DNA of 64,000 nucleotides from Agelaius tricolor (taxonomy: Eukaryota; Chordata; Aves; Passeriformes; Icteridae), in the NCBI GenBank assembly GCA_023055355.1, contig JALJCS010000018.1:3348001-3412000 (forward strand), written 5' to 3'. The notes below the pieces were generated by a model. It had not been told where the DNA came from. It was given only the letters and a program-made list of their open reading frames with translations, and did no database searches. A program made the translations under genes and the position numbers. Positions 36,346 through 48,895 of this stretch are shown here, piece by piece (positions within the stretch are counted from its first letter, which is position 1; each line of letters begins with the position of its first letter).

Positions 36346-36865
36346 GGCTGCTCCCCTGGAGGAGCTGCCCACAGGGGCTTCACTCAGGGGGTGTCTGCTG
36401 CTGTCCTGGGGGCTCCCTGGTTTGCCCCAGGTGTGCTGCCCAGGCTGTTGTGGTTCTGGTTCTCCAAAACCAGATATTGAGAGTGATATTATGGGGTGTC
36501 TTTGACCACTGCTGGCAGAACGGGGCTGTGGGGGCACTGCTGGGCAGCCCTGCCCTTTCCCAGCCCCCCAGAGCCATCCCAAGCCCATCAGGGGGCTGAA
36601 GCCATAGGGCTGGTGGGCACAGGGTGGCTGGCACTGCCCCTGCTCCTGGCTCTGCAGGTGCTCAGGGTGTTGAACCCTGCTGGGAATTGGTACAAGAGAG
36701 CAGACAGGAACATTTAAAGCTGTCCCACTCTGTGCAGGAGTGAGCTGGGGGGCAGTGAGAGGGACAGGAGAGAAGGCTTGCTTCCCTGGAAATGAGCCCA
36801 GGAGAGACAGAGAGGAACCCTCAGCCAGGAAGGATGTAAGAAACATTGTGAAAATAACACATCAA

Positions 36866-37095
36866 AGAATCACAGGGTCACAGAACGTGCTGAGTTGGAA
36901 GGGACCCACAAGGATCATCAAATCCAACTGCTGGCCCTGCACAGGACACACCAACAATGGCACCCTGTGCCTCAGGGCATTGTCCCAGAGCTCCTGGAGC
37001 TCTGTCAGGCTTGGGGTTGTGACCACTGCCCTGGGGAGCCTGGTCAGTGCCACCACCCTCTGGGAGAACAACCTGGGTCTTGTGAATGCCAGAGA
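36866..37095 (-). mobile_element. CR1 LINE fragment (3' end)
   Basis: AGAATCACAGGGTCACAGAA, then GAGTTGGAAGGGACCCACAA and GGATCATCAAATCCAACTGC. It resembles the 9.67 kb copy (same CCTGCACAGGACACACCAAC and GAGCTCCTGGAGC segments), so both probably belong to one CR1 subfamily. Confidence 0.92.
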
Positions 37096-40000
37096 GAATT
37101 GTCCACTCACCCCACAATATTTTAGAGCTGATTAATCTAATAGGCTGCACAGGAAAGTGTTATCACCTCCACCTCCCCAGGCTTGGAGCCTGATTGCATC
37201 AAACATAAATCTTGTAAATGGATTTGTACTTTTCTCTGGGATTTATTTTAAAAAATTAGCATTTTATTTAATCTCACAGCCATTCAATGTGTCAGGGAGA
37301 GGTGGAAGCTCTGGGCAGAATTGAAGTGCATTGCATTTGGGCTGGGGTCATTTTGATGGGCTGCAGCCTTGGCAGCAAGTGTGGTCTGCATGCACTGATG
37401 AGAAACCTCTGGGCCAGCCAAAATCAGTTGGGAAACAAAAGGAAGGCTCTGTTTCTGTCCAGGCACAGGTGATGGTTTTATTTGGGGGTTGTTGGGTTTG
37501 GACACAACTTTGGTGGATCTTTGTGCTCGTGGGTTTGTATGTCTGGTTGGAAGAAGAGCTCAGGACTGCCCAGGAACTGCTGAAATCCCCAAATCCTTTG
37601 TGCTTGGCTGGATTAGAGACCTGAAAAGCTCTGATATGTATTTTTTCAATACTCACAACACTGTGGTTTGGTGCTTAGTAAATAGCTGTTTGACAGCAGA
37701 ACTCACAGCAGTTGGCTTCACTCATCCTTTAGAGATGCTGGAATTGGAGAAAAAGATTTAAAAGGCAGAAAAAGGAAAAGGATTAAAAAAAAGCTGAAAG
37801 GAGGCAGAGTCAGAAAAGACACAGGCACCTTAGGAGAGCCAGATCCAGCTGCCAAAGGTCAGGAGGTGAGGGCAGGGAGCCCTGCAGGTTGTCAGGGGTT
37901 GGAGGGTGAGACCTGCTGGTCTCTGATGTTTGGGAGAGCCAAAATCCCTCTATCTACTCTTACCCCCCAGCCCAAACCTTTCCTTTCCTCTCCACATCTT
38001 CCAGGGACACCCTGAGTGAGCTTAGGAGTGCTGAGTTTGCACATGGCTTGCTCAGGATTGCCTGCTAAAGTGAGTGGAAAACCAGTTTTTAAACGAATTT
38101 CAAAGCTGTTTAAGGCAAAGGTTCCTGTGGGGACATTAGGTGAGAATCACCACATTGTTTTGAGCAGGAAAATCAGCTTTTCTAGAATAGACAGAGAAGC
38201 ATTTTGCAGCCAAGCTTCTTTGTCAGATATTGGGATTTGGCTCCACCCTGGGCTGCTTCCTGCAACCTCATGGAGGGATTGTCCCTGAGCCCCAGGATCA
38301 CCCTGGAGACCTCTGAGGTGAAGGAAAGGTGCTGAGCAAAGCCTTGGCTGGTGAAATATGAAATTTAGGGGTGGAGAGACAGGGCAGAGGCAGAGCCTGA
38401 GCTGACACCAGTGGGTGTCCCCTGCTGACACTGGCTGCTGTCAGAGGGGCTGTAATTAATTACTATTAATATTCTACTTGAGCTCAAAGCACACGTGCTG
38501 GGCATGCACAGGAAGCAATTATTGTTATTATTATATGAGTGATTCCTTTCAAAATAGCAGTGTCATTAAAAAAAAATTGCAGCTAACTCCTCTTTTCCCC
38601 AGGGAGCAGGTCTGTGGAGGGCTCACACGTGTGAAGTGGCCTCTGCTGTGACGTTGCTCCACAGATGGTTTGTATTTTTCTGAATCACTGATTCCCATTT
38701 TGTGTCAAGGATCTGTTTGGGCACAAAGACCTCAGGGGGCACAACTGGAAGGTGAAAAAGCCAAAAAGGCACTTCTGTTCTGACTGAAGGGGGGGCCCAA
38801 CCCAGCTCTACACCAGAGGGGCCCAGCACTGCAGTGCCTTCCTCATGCTCCTCTTCCTCAGGCACAGCTCTCTGGAGAGGCTGAGAGGAGCATCAGCTTC
38901 ACCAGCAGTGCTGGGCTGGGTGCCTCACTCAGCTCCAGCAGTCCCAGTTCCCAGCAGGGTCTGTGTGTCTGTCTGCCCATTGCAGGGCTCAGGCTGCACC
39001 TTTCCTACCACCTGCAAGGGGGTTTGGGAGCTCTGCTCACCTGGCAGGACCTGACCTGCACATGTTCCTGGCAGGACTGGGCTGAGCCTTAGGGTGAGCT
39101 GTGGTGCTGGCCCAGGAGCCATGAGAAGCCTCACTGGGCACATTTGTGGTATGAAGTGAAAAAGAGTGCTAGAAATTTATCCTTTATCTGGCTGCCTGAC
39201 TCATCCCTGGGAGACTGAGATTTCCCTTTCAGCAGGGGCTGAACAACTGGGAGACACCCAGGTCACCAGTTCCCTAATCCTGGGGTCATCTCCTCCTGCC
39301 CAGAGGGGCTTGGGTAGCAGGTGGCAGTTTAAGGTGTTAGGAGATCTTAGGAGGCCTCCTAAGAAGCTCTTCAGGCATCCCACTGCCCATCATGGCCCAA
39401 ACCAGGGCAGAAAACCACATTGCAGGGAGTGGGTCTGTGTGAGGCCAGCAGAGCTCGGGACACCCTGCCCAGTGCGTGCCCAGCTCGGTGGCACTGGGAG
39501 CTGGAGGTCTGGAAGCAGACCAGGAGGCCATGGGGAGGTGGGAAATTCTCTTTTCTGCCTGTTCCTCGTGGCTTCTCCTCCCAGGGTCAAGGCTGGGCCA
39601 GCACATGGGCAGAAAGGTCTGGGGGTGTAAGACTGACAAACGGGGCAGAGGTGGTGCCAGCAGCAGTTCCACATCGAGTGGACTTGTGCCCACAGCTGTT
39701 CTGGGGGATGGAATGTGTAATCATCCCTCCTGCTTCCCAAAAAGCCTTGAAGGGTTGCTCCTGCAGCCAGGGATCCTTGTGTCCCAGCACTGGGACAGGG
39801 TCCCCACAGGCTGTGACAGCAGCAGGGCTCAAGGGTACATGGCCTGCTTCCAAACAGGATCCTTCACTCTCTGAGACACTTCCTGGGGCTTCTCCCTCCT
39901 TGAGCACCTTTCCCAGGTGTTTTGCTGTTGCCCAAATGTTGCTGCTTCAGGAGCTTCTTTAGGTTTGTGAATGTTTAGCCCTTAGCAGAGCCATGGATTT

Positions 40001-40508
40001 TTAAAATCAAAAGGTCATTTCTAGGTCACTGAATAATTACTATTGCTGTCCCCACTGTCACTAATTCTATCACAGAGAAGCAGCAGCAGCTTGCTGAGAA
40101 ATCCTCAAGCTGCAGGCTGAAAATGAAGGGCAATTCACCACAGAAAATGCAAGATTAGGAGCACTTAGTGCCATGGGATATTGGAAGGAGAAGCAGAGCC
40201 AGGGGACATCAAAGCTGGCACAGGGATTCCCTTCATCCCTGCTGCTCCCCACGTGGACTGAGCTCCCCCTGCACACGATGCCACTCTCAGAGTGCTCAGC
40301 ACAGTGAGGAGGTGCCTGCAGCCCCCTTGTGCTGTGCCTCCAGCACAGGTCTGGGCTGGGGGGTTTTGGGGGCACTCTCCTTTCTTGTGCCCCTGGGCAA
40401 GGCACTGTGTGGGCACAAAGCCTGTGGGGACCTCAGTGTCTGCTGTGAGCCAGGGCAAACCCTCACAAGTCAGGGGAACCACCAGCTGGAGGGAAAGCTG
40501 CTGCTGTT

Positions 40509-40662
40509 CATGGAGTCTTGGAATGGTTTGGGTTTGGAAGGGACCTTAAACTCATCTTGCTCCTCCTCCCTGCCATGGGCAAGGACATCTTCCTGTATCT
40601 CAGGCTGCTCCAGGCCTGGTCTGGAACACTCCCAGGTATGGGGCAGCCACAGCTGCTCTATT
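40509..40662 (-). mobile_element. Short CR1 LINE fragment (3' end)
   Basis: AATGGTTTGGGTTTGGAAGG, then GACCTTAAACTCATC and CATGGGCAAGGACATCTTCC. The terminal repeats are worn and only about 150 bp remain. Confidence 0.8.
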
Positions 40663-43600
40663 GCTGCTAGAGGTTATTTTTTTGGGGAGCAACAGCATCT
40701 TTCAGCTGCATTGGATTATCCTGGGATGGATTCCCTGATTGGCAAAGTGAGGGGGAGCATCACCAGCCGGTGGGGGCAAAGCTGACTTCCCTCAGGGACC
40801 CTCTAGCAGCAGGAATTGCTCACTCTGGGTGGAGCAGCTCCTCCAGCACTACACTGGGCCATGGACTGCCCTTGTGATGGCCAGGATGTCATTCCAGCCC
40901 TCAGCCAGTGCAGCAGGCAGAGCGTGGCAAGGTGCTTTTCCATGACAATTCCTGGGAGATGCACTGCAGGTTCAATCCATGACCAAGATGAACAGCCTCA
41001 GCTGGGGATCCTTGAGGGCTGTGAGCTGTGCTGGGTGTTACAGGCATTGTTACTGTCTGTCTCACACAGGGAGAGGCACTTTGGCATCTCCTGCTTCCAG
41101 TTTTGGTAGGGTTCAGTCCTTCTGGTCAGTCCTGGCAGTGTTTGCTGTGGCTGTGATGGATGCAGGCTGGCTCAGGGAGGCACTTCTGGGATGAAGAGCA
41201 AAGGGAGGCACAGGGAGGCAATGTCTGTTGTAGGGTCAGCAGGGCTGAGCTGGGTTCTGCTGCTCCAAACCAGTCCCCTCCTCTTTCCCAGTGTGTTTGT
41301 GGCTCTCCCAGGGCATCACTGGCAAGTCAAGCTCTTCCAGGCATCCCTTGGCACCCAGCTTTGGCTGCCTCATGGGGACAGTTTCCCCAGCAGTCCCTGG
41401 GGACAGCAGCTGCCCCCAAAGGCTCTGGAGCAGCTGGCCCCTGGATCTGTGTCCCAGCTTGCCCAGGAGTGCAGAGCAATGGCTCCCCAAGGGTCAAACT
41501 GCCTTCCTCCTTGCCTGGCAGCAGAAATCACCCTCTGTCCTTGCCTCAGCTTTTGATTCCCAGGCCAGCTGGAATATTTGCTATATTATAAAGTTCCCCA
41601 TTTCAGCATCTCTGTATTTTAGACTTGGAGAAACAAATCCAGGACAAAATAATTCAAGTATTCCTTTCAGAGTTCCCATGCTCTGCTGGGTTCAAAGGGA
41701 AGCTCATAGGAGATGGATCATGCTCATGTCTAAGCCTCTTGATTGCAAATATGCATTCTTGGAAATCCAGAGCAGTCTCTCTTCCCAACACCTTCATGGC
41801 AGGACTGGGAAGGATTGGGCAGCTACCAGTTGGCTTTTGAGTCACTTCTCCATGTGAGCAGCAGTGGTGGAAGCAGCAAAAATACCTTCTCTGTTTCCCT
41901 AGGTCAGGAATGCCACCCTGGGGCATTTCTTTTTATCTTGAATAACCTACTTCAGCCAATTCCCAGAAAAATCACAGCTTCTCTGCAATGCCAACCAAAC
42001 CAGCATGGAAGGAATTGCTTTGGTTGGGAGCCATCCCAAGGCAAGGCCAGCTCAGGATGCTCCATATCTGAATCACTGGAGCATTGTCCCATCCATTGAA
42101 AACAAATTTGAGCAATTACTAACCCCAAAACTTTGTGACCAGAATTTCTGTCGGATGTTTCAGTTTGGTTTTTGCTTTAAGCATTAAAATGAGCAGTGGA
42201 GACATGAGAGGGAGTGGGATCAGTGCTGAGAGTCGTTCCTGTGTGCTATAGAGTGTTGGGTTTGGAGTGGGAAATTAGGCTAAAGAGGAAGCATTTTCTT
42301 CCAAAATAGGGGCCTTTCATGGCCTGGCAAAGTTTAGAGCAGCTGTTTCCTGCTTCTTCTCAAGCACCCACCATTGGGCAGTGGGTATCAGCTTGGAGAA
42401 GCTCTGGCCCAGGTAAGTTTCCTGATGTTACTCAGGTAAATGGAGCCATTTCATCAGTGTTCTCTATTCCCCCAAAGCAGAAAGCAAATTTCTAGGAATA
42501 TACTGTTCATAACCATGGGCTAGCTCACAAAGGAGATAGAGATGTGTGTAAATATGCTCTTCAGAGGAGTAAGAGAGAGAAGAATAATTTCTGGTGGAAA
42601 CAGTGTGGTCTGATGGGTGAGGTGCTGCAGTGAGAAGCCCAGGGAGAGCTGGGAGGGTGCTGCAGGGCCCAGGGATGGATATCTCAAACCACTGAGGGAA
42701 AGAGGAGAGGGAAGGGGCAGGGGAAGGCTGGGGGAGGCACTGTCCATGTACACAGAGCAGGGTCTGGGCCCACCCCTCCCCAGCCAGCAGAGCGAGTGTG
42801 GGGTGGGCCGGGAATCCTGCCCTGAACATGAAGCGTGAAATCCATGTCCAACAAGAATTTCAGCTGGTGCATAATGTGAGCACTGGATGGGTTTGGAGCC
42901 AGGGCTCTGGCGCTGAGAGCGTTGAATTAAACATGGGGTGACTCAGCGCTGGTCCGCGCCAGGCTGGGAGAGGCACTGCGGGGACAGGTGCATTATTGAT
43001 GGTTTCATTTTCCCCAGGTTTGAGCACCAGGCAGAAAAGCAGCGGCTGCAGCGCTTGGAGGGGGACACGGTGTGGCCACACTCGGCATTTGCAATGCCTG
43101 CCTGCTCTAGTGCTGCTCCTGGTACAGGGATTTCTGCATCCAGCCTCTCCACCTGCAGGAGGGAGCCCCAAGGCAGAGCAGCACCGGCCCCATCCTCCGT
43201 CCCCGGCGCTCCGGGAGCTTTGGGGGCTGCACAGCCGGCAGAGAGCAGCCCTCGGGGCTTGGAAGGGGTGAGAGCTCCTGAATTTGCCTTTGGCTTTGCT
43301 GATGATCCAAAGCCTTCATCTGCTTCTGGTGACTGCCCACGGAGCCAGGGCCCCTGGGCTGGGGACAGGGCTGGGAGCACAGGGTGTTCCAGCAGCCTTG
43401 GAACAGCAGGAAGCAGGACCAAGCCTGGAACTGAGTGTGACAACTCATTACCTCACAGGAGGATGTTCTACTTCTATCCCAAATCCTTCTGCTGTAAAAA
43501 CCCCATCCTGTGTCTCCAGGCCCCAGCCCAGTGAGCAGCAGTGAGTGCTGCAGGGCTTTGGGCTCAGAGCATCCTGCTCGTCTCAGCTGGCTGGGATGTG

Positions 43601-43849
43601 AAGGGAAAGCCTCATGGAAAGGGTTGGAAAACGTGAGCTAGCACTCCTGTTAGGCCTTGCAGGGAGAGGCGTGGTTTGCCTCTTCTTCAGAACCTAATTT
43701 GAACCACAAGGATGCAGTGAAAAAAAACCCCAAAAACCTGCGTTGGAAGATTTTAAAGAACAGCACGAACTAAAAAAGCAGCTGCCAAACCGAATTTCCA
43801 TTATTAAAAATCAGCACTGATAAGAGCCATCTTAGATCAAATAATTTAT

Positions 43850-44206
43850 TTAGTAATTCCATGTAAACACTTCAGATTTACTAGCAAATACAATGCTTGC
43901 TGTTCTTTTAAATAGATCATTCAAAAAATAAGAATCTATTATTAATGGCAGGTTGACTAGAGATCTCCATACTACTGTACAATAAGGAATTGGTTTTCTA
44001 ATGGATTTAACATCTCGATTTTTCTTGTTCTGCATTTGCTTTACACAAAGCCCAAAGGACACAGGTTTGAACTGCTCCCTGACGATGCCACTGCGGCCCA
44101 GGGTGTTTTGGGGAAGGTACGCAGGCAACTCCTCCCATCCTGGCATTGGTGTGAGCTGATGTGAGGGTGGGGTGGCAGAGCTGGCGTGAACACTGTTCAC
44201 AAACAC
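43850..44206 (-). other. Unrecognised 118-residue ORF, probably not coding
   Basis: An ORF whose stop TAA overlaps an AATAAA hexamer (43845-43850). The product has a mixed composition (segments such as PGWEELPAYLPQNTLGRSG and KKNRDVKSIRKP) and no domain, signal peptide or membrane segment I recognise. A second overlapping ORF of similar length in another frame argues against coding. I list it because it is one of the few ORFs here with balanced amino-acid use. Confidence 0.15.
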
Positions 44207-44447
44207 ACGCCTTTTCGGTCAGAAAACAGACAGGGAACGGTGGAGAACTTCTCTTTGGGATGTATAAAAGCAACGAACTCCATCGTTGGCATTTACTTAT
44301 CAACACAGCAGTACACATACACGTATCCACAGTCTGGAAAAGCATCCTATGAGCTGGAGAAAGCAGTGGTTCTGAGGCTTGGTACACCAGTGCACTAAAA
44401 CCAAAAGAATGATACCTTCTTACATAGTCAAATGAAAAATAAATATC

Positions 44448-44469
44448 TTTATTTTCTGCCTACTTTATT
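44448..44469 (-). terminator. AATAAA pair on minus strand
   Basis: Minus-strand AATAAA at 44464-44469 (CTGAAATAAAGTAGG) and 44448-44453 (GAAAATAAAGATAT), after a long A/T-rich stretch that looks like the distal part of a 3' UTR. Plus-strand AATAAA hexamers also occur nearby, so strand assignment is not certain. Confidence 0.4.
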
Positions 44470-44874
44470 TCAGTTTTCAAATAAATTTTAAATAAATCTG
44501 TACAAAGTATACTGTTACAGTATATATTTGTAAGTGAACTGAAATGCCTAAGTGTAACAACACTACAGGAAAGCAGTAAAGATTGGCACATCTCTAATCA
44601 AGATTAACTTTTACACTCAAAAAATACCAACGCCTGTGAAAACCCTCAAGATATTTTTGGTATTTTTTATGCAAGTTGTAATAACAGACCAATTCTCCCC
44701 TGCCTTGAAAAGAAAATCACTTCTCACGGTTTTCAGAGAACACGAACATCTTTATGATGCTAAAGGGACACCATCAGGTGAAAAGAGAGAGAGAGATTTC
44801 AATTTTTAAAAAGCAAACGCTTTTGGTCTAAAATCGCCAAGTTTGAGATTTGTGCACTTTTTCCATCTCCCCGA

Positions 44875-45010
44875 GCTGCGGCCGGGGCCGGGCTGGGGCG
44901 GGTGGAGCAGCGGCAGCGCCGGGAGCCGGGAGCGGCGGGGCCGGAGCTGCTCTGGCCGGGGACACAAAGCCCCGGGAGAGGAGCTGCTCCCCTGGCGAGC
45001 CAAAGGAATT
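44875..45010. other. Short CpG-rich block in the PURA-CYSTM1 interval
   Basis: About 135 bp of CGG/CCGGG-rich sequence between A/T-rich flanks. It could be a small promoter-type CpG island or a GC-rich UTR segment, like the islands in the PURA 3' UTR. No recognised ORF. Confidence 0.45.
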
Positions 45011-47479
45011 CACGCGCAGGCCACAGGGCTGCACTTTGTGGTTTCTTTTTCCCCCCAAAAGCAAGAAACTAAAATTGAACTGACAGTGTCCCTTTGCTCA
45101 AAATAAAGACTTCAGCGCTAGAGAGGTCAGGTATTGAAATGAACTTTTTCACAGGGTCAAAGAGCCAGGTACATCTCAAAATTCAAGTTTTCAAATCCAA
45201 CTGCAGTTATTAGATTCATGAGCTCTCAAAACCTCCTAAAATTTCGTTAAATAATTCCCAACTGGGAATTGGGGATAAATACTACAGATTAAGAGTGAGA
45301 GTTTTCTCTCTTAATCTTTCCAATGATATATTCACTCAAAGTTTACATGCTGAAAGTTAATCTTACATTAGAATGTAATTGGCTGCAACATAAACCTATA
45401 AATGAATCAACTACCATAGATTAAACTCTGTTAAATATTTCTAAGTTAATAAAATATTGACAGTATTATAAAATTACAGTATTTACAATAAGAAAAATCT
45501 AGACTAATATATACCTTTAACAGATCTCTTCTCCAATTTGGGATTGCAACGGAATTATGAATATATGAACAATTTATTAGAAAGTTGCATTGCAATTATC
45601 AGGTTTTCCATTAGAGCTAGAGAGGGTGAGCTATCACTGCCTTTGGAAAAAACAAAAAGTGACTTCTGGTGGTGGGGTGTAGCTTTTGAGTACCAAACTG
45701 GTAACAGGAGTCCTCCGCAAGACGTCTGAAGATAAGGTAGGACCAGCCTCAACTGCTCAGATTAAGGTTGTATTACAGAACTGCCAGCAATCAGAACCAC
45801 CCAGGCTGCAAAAGGGGAGGAAAGGTAGTTTTCAGCTCAAAGTGCACAGCTGGAAGGGCTCCCCTCATTCTGGACTCCACCTAAGGCTGCAGGAGCTCTG
45901 ATCAGCTCTCAGGAACCTCAGCTCAGGGGTCATGAGGAGGAAATGAGCCATGGTGCTCCTTAAAGGGACATGGTTGGGCTGCAGCTATGCCAAAACACCC
46001 CTGTCAACCATGGAGGACACAACCAGACTGGGCATTTGAGATCCTCTTGGACTTGCTTTCTTAGGAGGTTTTTTGGGGGGAGGGTCAGGGATGGGCTTTG
46101 GTTTGAGGATTTTTTAAAATTTCTTTATTTTGTTTGCTTGGGAGAAAAAATTTGGCCAGGACTGTGCAGTAAACTCATTTTCTATCCCTCATCAGGTTCT
46201 CTGTTTCTGGGGTATTACCAAAACGTGCAGTGTTTGGGTGGCAAATACATGTGGGGAAAAAGGAGGCTTCAACATTTCCAAGTCAATTTGTCTTGGGATA
46301 AACCAAAAGCAATTTGGGTCCTTAAAAATCGCCAGCTGCTTTTGGGGTCTCAGACACCCAGTGATGTCCTTTTAAGGATCAGATCTTTCACTTGCCCTTT
46401 TTCCCAGCCTTGGAGGAGGAGTTTACAATGAGTTTAGGAAGGGCCACATTCACATTCTTTCCCTCCTCCCCATGTCACATTTGCTTTCTAGGAAAAAAGG
46501 GGGAGAAAAGTAAGTTTCAAACTCCTTTCCCACCCTTCCCTCCCCCGGTCCTGCTCACAGTAAACCAGAAATGGCAGTTTTTAGTGTATATTTTGGGATC
46601 CATTATTTTTTCAGCCCCAAGCCTGAAGATGCTAGTGAGAGACCTACCCACAGGCATTGGAGAGGAGGAGCAATTTAGGGGTTTCTACCAGTTCCCGTGG
46701 TGGGCAGGGGGGAACACCTCTGTCCTTAAAAGCAGGATTTAAAATGGTAAAAGAATAATTTGTAAACTCGAATCTACATTACCAACAGAAGGCTCTAGGT
46801 CCTGCGGGCTCCAGTTCCCAGAGATGCAGAGCAGGAAAACTAGAAAGAGAACTTGGTACCTTTCAACCACCTGCTGGGTTGTACTGGGGGGGAGTGGGGA
46901 ATGAGAGAGACAAAATGCCAACTGACCTTATAAACAAAGGTATGTTTAGGGCTTCTGGTTTCAGGAATAAACCGATATTTACTGGTAAAAGTCTGCCAAA
47001 AAACAAAAACAGAAACACAGGATTACTGGTAAATATTGGTTTATATGGAGAATTTAAAAAAAAAAAATAAAAAAAGAGATGTCATCGTGCTCCTGATCTC
47101 CACGTGCTCCCAGGTGGGAGCTGAGAACCGACCCATGGCATCCCTGCACCCAGCAGTGTCTCTGGCACCTGGACACCTCAAACCAGAAGCCTTGTGTTGA
47201 GAGGAAAGTCATGTTTGTTTCCTTTACTCCCCTTAAACCACGTGTTTCTGGATTCCCCCCTCCCTCCTCTGCAAGGCTGGTCCTATGGGGGTTTGGCTGA
47301 GGAGATGGGAAGTCTGCTTCCAAAAGCACTTGGAAGTGAATTTGTACATAATATGGTATCTCAGCACAAGGCTGCTGGGGCCTGGGCCTCGGCTGCTCCC
47401 TGAGATACCATAAAATATACAAGACTGAGTGGATATTTTAAATAAAGCATTTTCTTGTAAGTGGCATAAACCCATTCAT

Positions 47480-47501
47480 TTTATTTACATGCTTATTTAT
47501 T
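47480..47501 (-). terminator. Double AATAAA cluster on minus strand
   Basis: AATAAA on the minus strand at 47496-47501 and at 47480-47485, in the context GGAAATAAATAAGC and GTAAATAAAATG. The upstream sequence is U-rich. The first hexamer is inside a 51-bp segment that recurs at 52.47 kb. Confidence 0.4.
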
Positions 47502-47539
47502 TCCAAAAATAGAGTTGGTCCACATTGGACAAGAGAAAT
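47489..47539 (-). repeat. 51-bp element, copy 1
   Basis: Matches 52470-52520 at 48 of 51 positions in the same orientation. In the minus sense it contains TTGTCCAATGTGGACCAA and GGAAATAAAT with a polyadenylation hexamer. Flanks do not match. Confidence 0.93.
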
Positions 47540-48775
47540 CAAGAAGCCATACAGTAGAAGAGTTAAAAGTCCAACATTTAACCAAAGTACAATGAAATTC
47601 CAGAAGTCTGTGGCTGACTTGAACCACAGAAACATACACATGAGCCACACAGACATTTGTACATAGAGCATTATATTACCAATAATATTTGCAAACATGA
47701 GGTCAAGATGGCTAAAAACCCAGCAGGACTGACCCGGGCGTCCTGGCTGAACTAAAGTGGGTGCTGAGGGGCCGTCACTGCTGTGGGGAAACACCAACTC
47801 TCCAGAGATTTTGTTTCACTTTTGGTTTTTTCTTTAACTGAGAAAGTCCTAATTTTTCTGCCCTGGGGATCCAAATTGAGGACACGGTGAAAGCCAACCC
47901 CGCATTAGGAGCTCCCTAAATGCCGGGGTGCCGGGGGCTCAGACCTGCGGGACAGCGCGGGCGCCACAGGGCACCGGAACCCCACGGAGGGCAAAACACT
48001 GCCCTCTGCCACTTGGCCCTAAAGATCACCTGGAAAAGAAAAAATGGGGATTTATACCCTTGTGGTGTGCTGAAAAAAGGTCTGGATGGGGTTTGCCTTG
48101 AAAACAAGGATTTCCCTCCCTTGCCATGGGCAGTTTTTGGCATTAGTTATTTCAGTCCTGTCTACCTTTTCTGGAAGATCACAAATATTCTAGAGGATCT
48201 TGCACTGACAGGTGAGGGAATAACTTTTTCACATTAAAAAAAAACAAACAAACAAAAACTTGGAGGATGGACAGCAGAAGAAAAAAAAAAAAACAACAAA
48301 TGGAAAAGATGCCTTATCTCTGTGTGAGGGCCCAGCTCTCTGGGTATCTCCATGGACCTCACCATGACAATATCTCAGTGTCTCCAAAGGATGGAAAAAC
48401 AGACTTAAATCTCTGTGTTCTGCTGCAGAGAATCACAGCAAGTAAAAGGGGGAAGACAGTTGTAGCACTTCTGGTACTTCTACAAACCACCCACTACATG
48501 GAGTAGAACCACACAAAAAGGGTATAAACTAATTTTCCTTTTTCAAGTCATCTTTGACACTCACGCTATTAAGCCTAGTCCAATGTGAATGCTAGTACAG
48601 AGCTAATGTACAGAATACCAGCGATAATTATCAGTACCTAACAGGATTTAAAGGCAAGTATACTCAGTACATTTATAAAAAACACTAGGACCAGAACCAG
48701 AGCTCTGACAGCAGTTACACAAAGCAGCCGTGCAGGTCTCTACGAGGACAGAGCCTTTAGCACAAGTCGCTATGA

Positions 48776-48895
48776 TCATCTGAGCCTGTGACAGACAACT
48801 CGATCTCCTAATTTGTTTCCTAGAACATCTCTAATTGCAGATGTGAAATACATTTGAAAACAGAGATGGGCCTGATCCTGTGCAGTTGGGTACAT
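48776..48895 (-). CDS. Candidate 39-residue ORF in the IGIP position (unproven)
   Basis: An ATG at 48893-48895 opens 39 codons ending in TGA at 48776-48778. The product begins MYPTAQDQAHLCFQ and ends in RDVLGNKLGDRVVCHRLR. The frame is open further upstream to a TGA near 48.98 kb, with a splice-acceptor-like CTCTCTCTTTAG at about 48.93 kb. It lies about 14 kb downstream of PURA on the same strand. In mammals this place is held by IGIP, an intronless gene for a secreted peptide of about 53 residues. The pattern S-A-x-[KR]-x3-G-N-[QK] followed by V-x-C and R-L looks weakly similar to my recollection of the IGIP C-terminus, but it needs gaps and could be chance. No good signal peptide starts at the ATG. 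Treat it as a hypothesis only. Confidence 0.2.
   Translation of the reverse strand: MYPTAQDQAHLCFQMYFTSAIRDVLGNKLGDRVVCHRLR

Larger units (their letters stand above)
19866..43840. other. Gene-poor interval upstream of CYSTM1
   Basis: No coding sequence recognised on either strand. Content is CR1 fragments at 21.3, 26.8, 28.9, 32.2, 36.9 and 40.5 kb, simple and tandem repeats listed separately, and otherwise unique sequence rich in CAG/CTG and CCC/GGG words. The stretches 22.7-26.7, 27.5-28.9, 33.4-36.2, 37.2-40.4 and 40.7-43.8 kb show nothing I can name. ORFs there are under about 220 codons, overlap in several frames and lack recognisable domains. Confidence 0.7.

Noticed and set aside
47438..47797. 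119-codon minus-strand ORF with many hydrophobic residues, resembling a membrane protein
   Set aside because: It contains two AATAAA hexamers inside its own frame and sits in U-rich UTR-like sequence, which naturally encodes Leu, Phe and Val. No signature of a known family.
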